A stretch of DNA of 64,000 bases from Cladorhizidae sp. MBARI D1340-BT2 (Eukaryota; Porifera; Demospongiae; Poecilosclerida; Cladorhizidae), in assembly GCA_028752905.1 (NCBI GenBank), contig JAQNBH010000007.1:11966919-12030918 (forward strand). Direction: 5' to 3'. The position numbers and the translations under genes are program-made. The notes beneath the pieces were generated by a model. That model was given only the letters and a program-made list of their open reading frames with translations, made no database searches and was not told the origin of the DNA. Below, piece after piece: positions 1 through 11,579 of the stretch. Within the stretch, counting starts at the first letter, position 1; each line of letters starts with the position of its first letter.

Positions 1-480
1 AGTGTTCTCCTGCTTGAGGTTTCATTTAGAGATAACATACCAGCAGTCTGGTTCATTGTGGGCTTTATACTGGGTGGGAAATTCAAAAAATTCATTTTGG
101 GCAGTAAGGTTAAACATGTGTATATAACCCTACACAGGCTGGGGGGGGGGGGGGGGGGGGGGAAATCCCTTCACCCATATGAGAAGGATATTCATTATCT
201 ACTCTTCAACTCACTCCTAACCTCGTATTTTGTCACCATGGCTACCTTGAAATTAATAGGAGGTGGGAGGTTACAAGGCTCAATCCGAATGTCGCTGGAC
301 TCCACTTTTGGTGTGTGACAAAAGATATGAAAGAACTAAAGGTCAAGGTCAAAATATATATAAAATGGTCAAGGTCAAGGTACATATAAGAGGTCAAGGT
401 AGATACAAAAGTTCATGATGCATAACAAAGGTCAAAGTCAAGATGCAAACTTAAAAAAGGTCAACTAATACTCAGCGTGA
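1..480. repeat. Outer inverted repeat of foldback L, left end
   Basis: This block reappears in reverse complement at 18,750-19,619 and in direct orientation at 43,010-43,500. Shared landmarks are the CCTGCTTGAGG and AGATAACA words, the GTGGGAAATTC word, ACATGTGTATATAACCC, a long G run at 140-162, the ATGGCTACCTTGAAATTAAT word at 238 and an AGGTCA-rich tail. The right end carries the first about 57 bp as three tandem copies, so the terminus is itself a short array. Small open frames here do not look like genes. Confidence 0.75.
328..470 (+). promoter_or_regulatory. Cluster of AGGTCA half-sites in the outer inverted repeat
   Basis: About six AGGTCA hexamers lie on the plus strand within 140 bp, several of them as TCAAGGTCA or as direct AGGTCAAGGTCA. 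AGGTCA is the classic nuclear-receptor half-site, and TCAAGGTCA is the extended form bound by monomeric receptors. The same cluster occurs at 43,363-43,490 and in reverse complement near 19,095-19,145. Binding is inference: it may be no more than a degenerate short tandem repeat. Confidence 0.25.
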
Positions 481-1136
481 GGTGCAGGGGGGGGTTTTCA
501 GCAGACACGCTGGCCTAATTAGAGCCTAATGAATATGCTCGTGTAGAGTAGAGCTTCTTCTAGCAATGGCAGCACTCTCTAATCAGAAACTACAACTACA
601 AACAGTTCAGGCACACAAGGACTTGGCTGCATGTACTTTAGCATATCAAAAGAGAGCTCACAGAGATATCTATCATTTAAGCGTTCATACAGTCAAGTCT
701 CCAGAATCTATGGAGCTCCAAAGTCAACACCACAACAAAAAAATTAGTGTTTGTGTGTTTAACTATTATTTTAGACCCCCTTCACATGAACATAGTCCAC
801 TTAAATAAAAAAATATCTCTACATTTGTTTCTACAGCTTTATCAATCGCAGTCGACTTGATGCTGGTAAATTATTTCCTGAACAGGTTTGGTTGAGTGAC
901 CTTAGTTCACATTCCAACTTGCAGTTCCAAACTATAAACATATATGGCAAAAAAAAATACCAACAGAAAGCATACTGCACTGGCTACATTTTAGTATATA
1001 AATCAGGACCATAAGAATGGGTGCAAAGATATGGCACTTCAAATGGTAAACCACAGCTTTCAGACATCTTCCTCCCCTCACGACTCCAGCTATACTATGC
1101 CTTGCAGCTAACTTCTCAGACTCCAGCTCCACGCTC
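481..1136. other. Non-coding spacer of foldback L
   Basis: No gene is recognised. The segment is closely matched by 43,500-44,130. Around 638-745 it contains a fragment related to the foldback MITE family seen at 25,930-26,510 (GAGAGCTCACAGAGATAT followed by TATGGAGCTCCAAAGTC and AACACCAC). Confidence 0.5.
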
Positions 1137-1216
1137 AAACACACACTCAGATACATGCACACACACACACTCATGCATACACACATATACACTCAAACAC
1201 ATACACACACGCACAC
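1137..1216. repeat. CA-rich microsatellite
   Basis: Runs of CACACA, ACTCA and CATACA fill this stretch. The equivalent in copy R is about 44,130-44,205. Confidence 0.8.
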
Positions 1217-1419
1217 ATGATCTAATTGTACAGAGAAACCAAATTGTAGTTGGTGGAACATATTATCAGCTGAACAAGCACAAAATTTCCTATGGCACTT
1301 AATCAGCTCATGAGTTCCTCTAGAGACACTTAAGATGTGAAAGACTGTGGGCAATGCCCAAGCTTTTCCTTTACAACAGACATACTCTGACCTCATCACA
1401 TCTTTAACAAACACACCAA

Positions 1420-1859
1420 CTTACACACTCCTACTACATGGCTTACAACTTCACCCACACACAAATAACCATTGCATGTTCTCACAACCTTACCCATACC
1501 ACTGCACATACTCACAACCTATTCTACCTCACACACATACACACCTGCACTGCACATGCTCACAAGCCCACCGACGACCACTGCACATGCTCACAACCTG
1601 CTCCAACATACACCATTGCATGTGCTCAAAACCACACCCACCACCGCTGTACATGCTCACATCTTTATCCAACACACCCACTGCCACTGCACACACTCGC
1701 CACTACACATGCTCACATTCGTACCACCACGCCCACCACCACTGCATGTAATCGCATCCCAACCCACCACACCCATTGCCACTCCATGCTCATATCCATA
1801 CCCAACACCACCACACGTGCTCACATCCATACCCACAACACACACCATCACTACACATC
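1420..1859. repeat. CACCACCACTGCACATGCTCACATCC-type minisatellite interrupted by hAT-1
   Basis: Degenerate units built from CACCACCACTGCA plus CATGCTCACATCC are repeated. The same array resumes at 4,796 directly after the hAT-1 element, so hAT-1 inserted into a pre-existing array. The 134-193-codon open frames across it are translated repeats (His, Thr and Pro rich), not genes. Confidence 0.8.
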
Positions 1860-4798
1860 CAGGGGTGGATCCAGGGGGTGTGTGGTTGAGGCGGGTTGCA
1901 ACCCCCCCCCCCCTTTTGGACAATATTACGATAATAATGGTGACGATAATAATAGTAATAAAATTCCAGAATACTACAATAATAATGTACACTCATGAAA
2001 TTCAGTTTAGTGAGTATGATTTCCTCATTATAGCTAACTACAACTTCTTTTAATGAGGCAGTAACCGATTAAATGAGGCGGCACCAAAATGGCAAATCCA
2101 GATCTATTTTTCACCTACCTTGTTGATGTGCTAAAATCACATGTGTATACATCAAAAGATGTGTTACCTTTTACTCTCTGGGTCACATGAGCTGAACTCT
2201 GGCCTCTCGCAAGCTATCTATATAGCTATGGCTAAATATAGTGGATTGAAAGACTCCAAGCAAAAGACATTGAAAAACCTGTTAAAGAGGTAAATGGCTA
2301 GAGATTATTTGTTTTAATATTATTATTTGGCAAACTTCAGATCTGGCAATTTTACTCAAGAATCACCAATGAGCAAGAGGATATGTGATCAGATCTCCAT
2401 GGCTAAGTGTAGAGAAGATGAAGGTAATAACAACATGGTAGCTGGTCATACACTAGACTTAGGAATAGTTGTGAAAGAGGTACAGGGTTCATTGGATAAC
2501 CTAAGGCACTTGGCTAGTAACATTCTTGACTCAAGCGGTTCCAGTTTCTGCCATCACATTTCAGACCATCACCATCAGTCTCGTCCAGTCACCGAGCAGA
2601 GGAAAAACATTGGCTCAACCAATTTCCCTGGCTTTGCTATAGTAGGAAATTAGAAGGAGGAATTGCATTCTGTTACAACAGACAAAGAGGTAGCGGCACA
2701 GGTACAATACCTGGAGTGGTGGTGTTATCCTCCTATCAGAAGTCATATACGAAAGCACTGTGTAAGGATGGCAATCTTATGCATCATGAGCCGACTGTCA
2801 TGAATCAGCATGCTACAGAAAGAGCAAATCAAAATACTTCACTCCTGATGCCAGAGTTAACTCACATCTCATAAACGTGAAACAAGAACAAACAGAAGAA
2901 AACAGTGATATTCTGCATCACATAGTTAATTGTGTTCAGTTTTTAGCTAAGCAAGGCTTACCATTCAGAGGACACAGAGGAGTAGATAAAGTTGACTTTT
3001 CGGATGAAAACATGAACAAAGGAAATTTTATAGCTGCATTGCAACTCTTGACTAAAGGAAATAGCATTTTACAACAGCATCTTAATCTTGCCAGCAAAAA
3101 TGCCAGCAAGAACATGATGATTCACATCTAAGCCAACAAAGTGAGAGAGAAATTGTGTGACCCTTTGATCTTCCATTCACTATCATAGCAGATGAGGTCA
3201 CCGACCCACATGCAAATCAAGAGATCCTTTCTGTGTGCCTTCGTTATGGAGACTTGTCTGCACCGCAAACACCTAAAATAAAGGAATGCCAAATCAATTT
3301 TGTTAGTCTTGAAAGAGCAAATGCTCCCAATATATCTTGGAATCTCTTTCACATCTCTCAGTGAATTTATACCGAACTAAAATTTGTGGCCAGGCTTACG
3401 ATGGAGCTGCAGGAATAGCTTCTGAGAAAGCTGGAGTCCAAAAGATTTATTAAAAATCTCCTTCAGCTATTTATACACATTGCTTCTCTCCTTGTCTGAA
3501 CCTTTCTATTGCTGCTTCTTGTAGACTTAAAGAAGTGAGAAATCTTATTGGTTTAATAAATGAATCATTCTTGTTTCTAAACAAAAGTCCTAAGCAGCAA
3601 TGCTTTTTGAGTGCACAGTTAAAGCATACTTGCCAGAATCATCACATTCTAAACCAGGATTATGCAAAACATGCTGGGTATATAGTACGCCACATATGTT
3701 TGGACATTTTTCATGAGCTATATGAGTGCCTTGTTACTCTACTGGATGCCAAACTGTCACCAGATGATCATCCAGCTCTGCTTGAAGATGTTGAGGAACT
3801 GGAAGTGGGATAAAGAAACAAAAGTAAAAGCACAAGGGTTAAAATCTTCTCTTTGTTCTTTTCATTGCAACGAAAAATGTCCTTAATGAAGTCAGAGTTT
3901 TAGCTTCTAAGTTGCACAAGAGAGGTCAAGATATTCTTGATGCTCACAAAATGGTAGGCTGTCATTGAGAGTATCAAGTTCACCAGAACAAACATCAGTA
4001 CAATTTTCAGAAAATGGTATGAGGAGATTCTCAAAATTGCTGACAGTGTGGGATCATCTGCTAGTAATTCTAGGAATACTAGTCTTCAAAGGAATAGCAG
4101 CAATATACTCATAGCGATAGTCGTTGTACAAGAGAACTATAGCTATTCCTCTCTTAGATCCTTTGCTTAGTCAGATGAATGCATCCGAGGTATATTCAAT
4201 GCTTCTCTGTCTCATACCTTCTGTTAATGATGCTGATTTGAACTTAGCCAGTTTGTTACATTGGGAACACGATCTTCCTTTCCCTAAATCTCTCTGTAAT
4301 GAGCTTGAATGATGGAAACGACTTTGACAAAAAAAAAGATATCCAAGGTGGTACACTTCCTGACAATTTACTTTTAGCTCTTGGTGCTTGCGACAAGAAC
4401 TCATTTCCAAACAAGCACCAGCTTCTTATAATTGCATTTACCTTACCAATTATGCGTGCTGAAGCGGATAGGTCATTTTCCTTATTGAGAAGGCTCAAAA
4501 CCTGTTTACAATCAACAATGATTGACGACTGTTTATCTGACTTGTCAGTAATTGCTATTCACCATGGAGAAGGAGTTACAACTGATAAAAAAATTGTCAG
4601 ACATTTGTAAGAACATATCCGAGAAGACTTTTTAATACTTCTTTGTTTGATTAAATGTTTACAATTGTACTTATCTGTGATTGTAAAAAAATTGATGTGC
4701 TAATAAGACGTTCAATTAAAGGGTATGGTTTTGGGTGTATTTTTGGGGGAGTAGCTTACAACCTCCTCATATCATAATAACCTAGCCTGCCATCCCTA
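1860..4798 (+). mobile_element. hAT-1 DNA transposon, copy L (decayed)
   Basis: The left terminus begins CAGGGGTGGATCCAGG, a typical hAT terminal inverted repeat. The right terminus ends in the inverse form, better preserved in copy R as CCTAGATCTGCCCCTA. Subterminal matches also occur (GGGTTGCAACCCCC on the left; the complement of GGTTGTAAGCTACTCCCCC on the right). The element is about 2.94 kb and lies inside the CACCACTGCACATG minisatellite. The low-complexity flanks prevent a firm call of the 8-bp target duplication; TACACATC and TACACACC on the two sides are candidates. Confidence 0.8.
2327..4610 (+). pseudogene. hAT-1 transposase remnant (ZMYM1/TTF-type), copy L
   Basis: Several frames together read like a TTF-zinc-finger hAT transposase of the kind annotated as zinc finger MYM-type protein 1-like. 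In order: an N-terminal region from about 2,327; the motif KQGLPFRGHRG near 2,950-2,980, typical of the DUF4371 region; IADEVTD near 3,183 with the first catalytic Asp; CGQAYDGAA near 3,388 with the second; and at the C-terminus RAEADRSFSLLRRLKTCLQS near 4,450, the hAT dimerisation segment, ending at a TAA at 4,608-4,610. Frameshifts and stops separate these blocks. A small deletion near 3,333 (present in L, absent from R) breaks the frame between the two Asp motifs. It cannot encode active transposase as it stands. Confidence 0.8.
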
Positions 4799-5105
4799 CA
4801 CACCACCACTGCACATGCGCACATCTCCACCCACCACACACACTGCCACAGCACATCCTTACACAAAACCACTGCACATGCTCACATCCATACCCACCAC
4901 ACACACCACCACTGCACGTGTGCACATCCCTACCCACCACACACATCACCACTGCACATGCCTACATCCCTATCCACCACAATAACCAACACTTTATGTA
5001 CTCACATCCTTGCCCACCACATCCACCATCACTGCACATGCTCACATCCCTACACGCATCACCATGCTCACATCTCTGCCCACCATACCCACCACCACTA
5101 CACAT
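4796..5105. repeat. Minisatellite, continuation after hAT-1
   Basis: The same CACCACCACTGCACATG / CACATCC words as at 1,420-1,859 resume here on the far side of the hAT insertion. Confidence 0.8.
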
Positions 5106-5132
5106 ATTTGAGAGTGTGTACCTAAATAACGG

Positions 5133-5465
5133 TACAGACTTGGTGAGAACTAGAACAGCTTGACACAGATTTGGGGGGAATTAAAGCAGCCTGATACAGA
5201 CTTGGGAAAACTAGAGTAGCTTGACACAGACTTCGGAGGAATTAGAGCAGACTTGGAAGGAACTAGAGCTGACATGGAGTGAACTAGAGCAGACTTCAGG
5301 GATCTAGAGCAGCTTGACATAGACTTGGGGAACTAGAGGAGCTAGACACCGAATTGGGGGAACTAGAGTAGCTGGACACAGACTTAGGGGGAACTAGAGT
5401 AGCTTGACACAGACTTAAGGGGAACTAGAGTAGCTTGACACAGACTTTGGGGGGAGCTGGACAGC
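5133..5465. repeat. GACACAGACTTGGGG-type tandem array (left arm)
   Basis: Units of about 28-35 bp are built from AGCTTGACACAGACTTGGGG and GAACTAGAGT. The reverse-complement array is at 16,739-17,265. Copies also lie at 42,457-42,640, 47,937-48,190 and (inverted) 60,790-61,450. Confidence 0.85.
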
Positions 5466-6450
5466 CAACAGCCACTTCACATGCACCACCCAGTAATTAC
5501 GGCCCCAACCATGATACATCACAAAGTCACTGCACTAGAAGTAAAACCATAGAATGAGATTTCCTGATGGTCTTGTATGGCTTGTGTTGGGAACCAATAC
5601 ACACACAACAGCAGGTGAGAGATCCCAGACACCCAGCAAGCAGCAACTGACACGGGCAAACCCCTACACTACCTGCATGGCATATTCCATATAATATCTG
5701 GAGAATGCACAATATGAATTGACACACTGGGGAAAAGTTCTCTAAGGTTTTCACCTGACATGGTGTCAAGAGTGCAATGTGTATGTGTGTGTGTGTTCAT
5801 GAATGGTTTGACGAATATCTGCAAATAGAAAAAGATCATCAGATTGAGCAACAGTTTAATTAGCGGGGAATTATTTTCTTCGCACAATTATGCTAGGAAG
5901 CAGTTCTAGTGCAAATTTCTTATGGAAGGGAAATGGAATGAGAGCAGTCGGAAAAGAGGAGGAAATTATAGGTGTGATCTCATTTTTTTCTCACAAGGAC
6001 ACTTTCGTCTTGGAAACTGTTTGTGCCGTAACTCAAAGATCTCCTGTGACTTTGAAATTAATGCCTGCTACTCTTCCTGCAGCTCAAAGAGGTTGTAAAT
6101 GATTGAGCATAGCTCTAGAAATGTTGATGGCTTCAGGGATGACCCGCTTGGGTAAAGGATCCCCCCTAAAGTAGTTACGTCTTGAAGTCCAGAAGTGAGG
6201 TCAGGGGTCAGCATATTGCACAGTCAACACAAGCACAAACCATGTGAAATGGGTGGAGCTACAGCTGCCTATAACTGGAAATCTAAGGGGGAAGGGAGGG
6301 TGTCCTTTACTCCATAGTGCCCACGTGTCTCATGGGTAGCCATGTATGCCAATACACCAGGAGAAGTGTACTTATTTCAAAATGGTGGTAGCCGGAGATA
6401 CATAACTGATATTTCTCTCGCCCTTTCTTTGCTTCTGTCCTTATTTGGCC
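5466..6450. repeat. Inverted-repeat arm block (pairs with 15,640-16,739)
   Basis: This is single-copy-looking sequence, yet it appears in reverse complement in the right arm. Landmarks are ATGCTAGGAAGCAGTTCTAG at 5,890 against its complement near 16,240, and TGCCTATAACTGGAAAT at 6,267 against its complement near 15,795. No gene is recognised; open frames of 60-80 codons are not conserved in frame between the arms. Confidence 0.7.
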
Positions 6451-6892
6451 TCACACAAAGGAACCAGAAAAGGTTCGATCAGGGAGAATAGAGACATGAA
6501 GTACGTAGGCAGGATTTTGGATAATCAGTACATGTATGATGTATAATTAATTAAAACATCACCCTGTTAATTACAGCTGTCAGTGTGCTAGCAGTGCAAA
6601 AAATATATTTGCCATCTAGCTGCCTGCACAACAACAAGAATAATGTTAAATTGGGGGCCCATCAATCTCATACATATTTGCAGCTGCATGACAAGTGCTC
6701 AAGTCTGATTATTACAAGCACTATCAGTGCAATCAACCACTAATGATTTTGTAAGCTAGACCTCCTGTTCCACATTATCAACATTATAGCTAGATGTATG
6801 GGTGTTGATTGTACTAATGACTAATTATGGGTTAACACATTTTAGGTGGGGCCATGGCCATTCCTGTATCTGCCCATGTACATGACAAAAGG
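6451..6892. other. Spacer before hAT-2, with an L-specific segment
   Basis: No gene is seen. About 138 bp (roughly 6,742-6,880) is present here but missing at the corresponding point in R (about 49,457), so the left edge of hAT-2 may have been altered in one copy. A left hAT terminus matching the right one (CAGGGCCGTACCTAGG) is not visible. Confidence 0.4.
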
Positions 6893-9427
6893 ACATAGCA
6901 GGTCACTGCTACTGAAGTTGAAGATCCTACTCCTCTAAAAGCTAAAAGACTGTGTCATCGAGCTAAAATAACTTCATTTTTTGGACCTTCAAGGTATTAA
7001 TGCTCAATGCATGTGATTCATAGTGGTAGCTATATGAAAGTAATGATAAAATGATGTAGGGAAAATGAAGGCAGCTCCCAAGTACATGATGAATAGGGTC
7101 ATGATGAAGAGGCTCATAAAGTGATGAAGAGGCTCATGTTGAGGGGGCTCATGATTAGGAGTTCCTTCATGATGATCATCTACCTGAAATAGATCTAGCA
7201 ACTGCAAGTCCTATTGTCAAAGATTATTTTGATCCCAATGATCCAGCACTTTATTCTGGAAAGCATTCCTTATTGGATGTCGATGAAAAGCTAACACTCT
7301 TGATGTCCAAGTTTAAATGCCGACCAAATTTTGTGTTTCCTGTCACTTCAGGGAGAAGATTTAGTCTAAGCTGGACAGTAAATAGGTCATGGTTGCATTA
7401 TAGCATATCAAATGATAGTGCATACTGTCTCCCATGCCAAGTGTAGACACCAAATCCCCGTTTTCTTCCATGGGCTTTAATAAATGGAAGAAAGTTCTTG
7501 GTAAGAAGAGCAGCTTATTTGATAAGCACAAGGAGAGTGAAGTACACAAACTAGCAGATGAGAATTTTTCCTAAATACACAAAAATCTGGTTTAGATGTT
7601 GCTTCACTAATGGCTAAAGAAGTGGGAATTCAGCAGGCCCATACTAAGAAGGGCATTTTGTCAATCATTGATGTGGTTGTAGCCATTGGTAAGAGAGGCA
7701 TTGCTTTTCAGGTAATTGGGACCAGATCACAAAAACTGAAGATGGAAACTTCGCTTTTTTGTGAACTAGAAGCACAGTTTGACACAGACCTTAAAGAGCA
7801 TTTTCAGCAGCTACGTACACTTCACCCCTAGTACAGAATACAATAATTTCCATATGCGAAGGCACTATACGTGAGAATATTTTATCAATGTTTTCATCAT
7901 AGTGGAGTCTCATGCTGATGAAACAGAAGACCTTTCAAATGTGGAACAGGTTAGTATCTGTGCAAGGTTTGTTAATAATTGTGAAGTTAATGAAAAATTC
8001 CTGGGGTTTATTAAAATTGCAAAGATGGATGCTCAAACGATTGCTGATGCTTGACTCTCTACACTTCAGCAATGGGGATTGAACATGTCTTTTCTAGTTG
8101 GTCAAGTGTATGATGGAGCCTATGTAATGAGTTCAAGTAGAAATTAAGTACAGGCTAAAGTAGCTGAAAAATATCCCCATGCCATATATATGTTCATTCC
8201 GTTCACATGTTTTAAATCTTGCCATTTGCAGAAGACGGGTGTGCCATCTATCCGTAACATTTTTGATGATATTAAAAAGTTGACATGGTTTTTATCTGGT
8301 AGTGCCAAGCGTATAGAAATTTTTTTTGAAGTTGCATCTACTGACCAAGGAAAAAAGCTTCTTGGCTTAATTATGATAGAAGATGATGATGAGCTTAGTG
8401 AGTCTTTGACTGATATATAAGCAGGTTCAAGGTAGTATCATGTGCCTAAATTTGGTGCCACCTGTTGGAGTGCAAGGGTGAGGACTCTTTCAGCTCTTAT
8501 AGCCCAATATGTTACAGTCTTAGAGACCATGGGCAGAATCAAAGATAGTAGCAGGGGAGAAGCTATAAGTGATGCTTGTTCATATATGCGGCTTCTAGAA
8601 GATTGGTCACACTGGTTGTTACACAGACAGTTCTTTATTTCCTTAGTTCAGTGACACTAGCTTTACAAGATAAACAGTGTGATCTTGCAGAAGCCTACAG
8701 GGATGTAAGGACTGCAAAAAAAATGTATTCAGGATACCAGAAAAGATGACTGCTAGGAGAAAGTTTGGAGCAGAATTGAAATTCTACCCTTGTCTATTAA
8801 TTTAACAATTGTGAAACTACGAACTGCTACTGTTCAGCGCCACCGTGCCAACGCAGTAAAAGATAGCCAGACTCCTTCTGATTACTACAGAATCAATGTA
8901 TATTACCTATTTATTGACCATGTGGTTGAGCAGTTAGAAACATAATTTTTCAATGAGCATAAGGAAATTATTGCAGCTGAATCTCTGATACCACTATATT
9001 TATCCAAACTGAGTAGCAATAAAATTGATAGTAGGTATCACTTCTTATTATGGGAAATTTATGTTCTTGGAAGAGAAGACCGACTTCCCTGTTGAAATAA
9101 CTAAAGTTTTATGGATCTGTTTCACCTAAAAGGAGACCAGGTACAGCTAGCTGTGCTCTCTCTGAGTGTAATCCTCAGTTATTCCCCAAAATTAATAAAA
9201 TTTTAACAGTCTTTTTAACTATACCTGTAGGAAGTGTATCTTGTGAGAGATCTTTTACTGCTCTTCATCGTCTAAAGCTTTGTACACATTCTTCAATGAA
9301 AAAAGAGAGGTTGAGTGGATTAGCAATGCTCTTGATTCATTGTGACACTGAATTTATTCCATCGTCAGAGGATATTTATGAAAGAAAGGCTAACTGGAGA
9401 CAAGTCAGTGAAATAAAAATTAGATGA
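6893..9427 (+). pseudogene. hAT-2 transposase remnant (TTF zinc finger type), copy L
   Basis: This is a second, different hAT transposase, heavily decayed. Recognisable blocks: a Lys/Arg-rich N-terminus near 6,930; an acidic stretch leading to a TTF finger at about 7,190-7,445 (DYFDPNDPALYSGKHS, then NRSWLHYS and AYCLPC); a following piece with GFNKWKKVLGKKSSLFDKHK in another frame; ADETEDLSNVEQVSICARFV near 7,918 with the first Asp; VYDGAYVMSS near 8,110 with the second; a WSAR motif near 8,467; and a C-terminal dimerisation segment PVGSVSCERSFTALHRLK near 9,228-9,280, stopping at 9,425-9,427. At least six frame breaks are present, including a stop right after the second Asp motif that R lacks. 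Confidence 0.8.
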
Positions 9428-9686
9428 CTGTCACATTCTGCAATTTTTAATCAGAACCGTGAACATTAAATTTTATTGTTACATTTCTGTATGTTTTTGT
9501 TGAGGTGTTCTAATGCTGTAATGTACATGTACTCCTTTTTAGCCTCGTATATAGGCACTTCACAAAATAGAAGTAGAGTTAGCTTCTGCATACTTCACAC
9601 CTATGCCCAATGGTACGCAACTGCCTCCCCATGTCATTTCTTAGGTAACCGCCACCGTGGGTCAAATTTTCCTAGGTACGGCCCTG
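9428..9686 (+). mobile_element. hAT-2 3' untranslated end and right terminal repeat, copy L
   Basis: The segment ends with CCTAGGTACGGCCCTG, the complement of CAGGGCCGTACCTAGG, a standard hAT terminal sequence. The corresponding ends in R are at 52,204 and 54,161. No left partner was found, so the element is either 5' truncated or its left terminus has decayed. Confidence 0.7.
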
Positions 9687-9691
9687 GTTAA

Positions 9692-9850
9692 AGTCCTCCT
9701 ACACAAGTGTTATACCTATGCTAGAGACAGCCCTCCTACACAAGTGTGATACCTATGCTAGAGACAGTCCTCTACATAAGTGGCTATCCTACACCAGTGC
9801 CATACCTATATTAGAAACAACTCTCCTACATGCTCCTATGCTAGAAACAG
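9692..9850. repeat. Short tandem array after hAT-2
   Basis: About four units of roughly 36 bp are built from CCTCCTACACAAGTG and ATACCTATGCTAGAGACAG. Related arrays follow both hAT-2 ends in R (52,208-52,400 and 54,165-54,330). Confidence 0.75.
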
Positions 9851-10689
9851 CAGAGCCTTTTTTCTAGTCCAGTTAAATAGTTTTCGACTTGTAACTGACT
9901 TATGTCCTCTCTATAGTCTAAAATTTGTAGGGAATTGGGAACTAATCAGTTTTGCCTCGCAAACTTTTAATAGGAAAATTCAGCCCTAAATTACTACTGT
10001 ACAAAGAAGCTCCCTATAGAGAGAATGCCCAGATGTGTGTGAGTATGTGGTGTATGTGTGTGTGTGTGTGTGAGGGGTGAAGGGAGGAAGTTGTGTTCCC
10101 CCAGCCATAAGGGAGGTTCCTTTGCATCTTGATAGCAGAAATGGTCCCTACAAAAGCTGCCTAATTATTAAGCTTAGTGCTTATTGTGTCAGTCGCCAAG
10201 AAAATGGCTGAGCAATGGTTTACCAAGTAATGCCCTTGTGCAAACGCAAATAATTTTTATCGTCCATGTAGCTACTACCTAGAAGGGATGGTGAATGGCT
10301 GAACTGCTGCTGAGCAGAACTTAGTAAGGGTCAGACGTGGACATCACATCTACAAATCTGTGGAGTCTCTAGAAATGGAAGAAACAATGGCTTTTGAGCC
10401 GGAGGGGGGAGTGTAGATCAAATGTAACAGTTACCTAGAGCCACAGTTAGGTAGGTGCTTAACAAAGTGTAGGTGTTTAATAGAGGCACCGGTTTAACAA
10501 CCAGTTTGAAAGTATCACTTGTATGTAATATATATTTACATTCAGAATTCCAAGGTTATTCAAAGATTCTCCATGAGTAATCAACTTCGCTAGATCTGTC
10601 AACCGCTAACTTCATCTACATACATTAGCTGAGCAAGCATAGGTCCTTGGAATCAATTTTTGCCCATTGAAACTTGAACCAGGCACAGG
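9851..10689. other. Non-coding arm spacer
   Basis: No gene is recognised. It contains a TG microsatellite at about 10,052-10,072. It is matched by two segments of R, about 52,400-53,330 and 54,330-55,230, and more closely by the second. Confidence 0.5.
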
Positions 10690-11458
10690 GGGACAATATT
10701 TGCCAGAACCCTAAGTCCCTTTCATGTGAATCACTGCAAATCATTATGAAGCATGTAGACAGGGTCAGAGCAGACCTCTAGCTTTATGGGGACAATATTT
10801 GCCAGAACCCTAAGTCCCTTTCATGTGAATCACTGCAAATCATTATGAAGCATGTAGACAGGGTCAGAGCAGACCTCTAGCTTTATGCAAGTCATTATGA
10901 AGCATGTAGACAGGGACAGAGCAGAACTCTAGCTTTATGCAAGTCATGATGAAGCATGTAGACAGGGTCAGAGCAGACCACTAGCTTTATGCAAGTCATG
11001 ATGAAGCATGTAGATAGGGTCAGAGCAGACCTCTAGCTTTATGCAAGTCATTATGAAGCATGTAGACAGAGACAGAACAGACCTCTAGCTTTATGCAAGT
11101 CATTATTCAGCATGTAGACAGGGACAGAGCAGACATCTAGCTTTATGCAAGTCATTATGAAGCATGTAGACAGGGACAGAGCAGAACTCTAGCTTTTGCA
11201 AGTCATGATGAAGCATGTAGACAGGGTCAGAGCAGACCACTAGCTTTATGCAAGTCATTATGAAGCATGTAGACAGGGACAGAGCAGAACTCTAGCTTTA
11301 TGCAAGTCATGATGAAGCATGTAGACAGGGTCAGAGCAGACCACTAGCTTTATGCAAGTCATTATGAAGCATGTAGACAGGGACAGAGCAGATCTCTAGC
11401 TTTATGCAAGTCATTATGAAGCATGTAGACAGGGACAGAGCAGACCTCTAGCTTTATG
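10690..11458. repeat. 52-bp tandem array (left arm)
   Basis: The unit is 52 bp, built from GCAAGTCATTATGAAGCATG, TAGACAGGGTCAGAGCAGAC and CTCTAGCTTTAT, with about 14 copies that alternate GGGTCAGAGC and GGGACAGAGC variants. The array at 14,830-15,262 is its reverse complement. Equivalents in R are 53,330-53,388, 55,230-55,605 and (inverted) 58,740-59,310. Confidence 0.9.
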
Positions 11459-11579
11459 CTAATCATCTGCTCTTAGCTGTACAGAAGACATCATTGTAGA
11501 TTAGAGAAAAGTGTTCAATGGTAGAGAAAATACAACAGTATAAAAAAAAATCTTCAAAACACTTCCACTTCACTTCTCT
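11459..11579. repeat. Inverted-repeat spacer between arrays
   Basis: It includes CATTGTAGATTAGAGAAAAG and AATGGTAGAGAAAATACAAC, whose reverse complements lie at about 14,740-14,805. Confidence 0.7.

Noticed and set aside
1347..2053. Open frames of 134-193 codons
   Set aside because: They translate the CACCACTGCACATG minisatellite in several frames, giving His/Thr/Pro repeats with no conserved start or domain; the same happens at 42,046-42,439, 44,167-44,652 and 47,579-47,929.
1852..4806. A firm 8-bp target-site duplication for hAT-1
   Set aside because: Candidate octamers TACACATC and TACACACC differ by one base and the flanks are a repeat containing these words, so the match may be chance.
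5890..6102. 70-codon frame beginning MLGSSSSANF, also present at 48,603
   Set aside because: Its sequence is part of an inverted-repeat block; the opposite-arm copy (16,130-16,357, minus strand) shares only the first part and diverges with different ends, as expected for non-coding repeat DNA.
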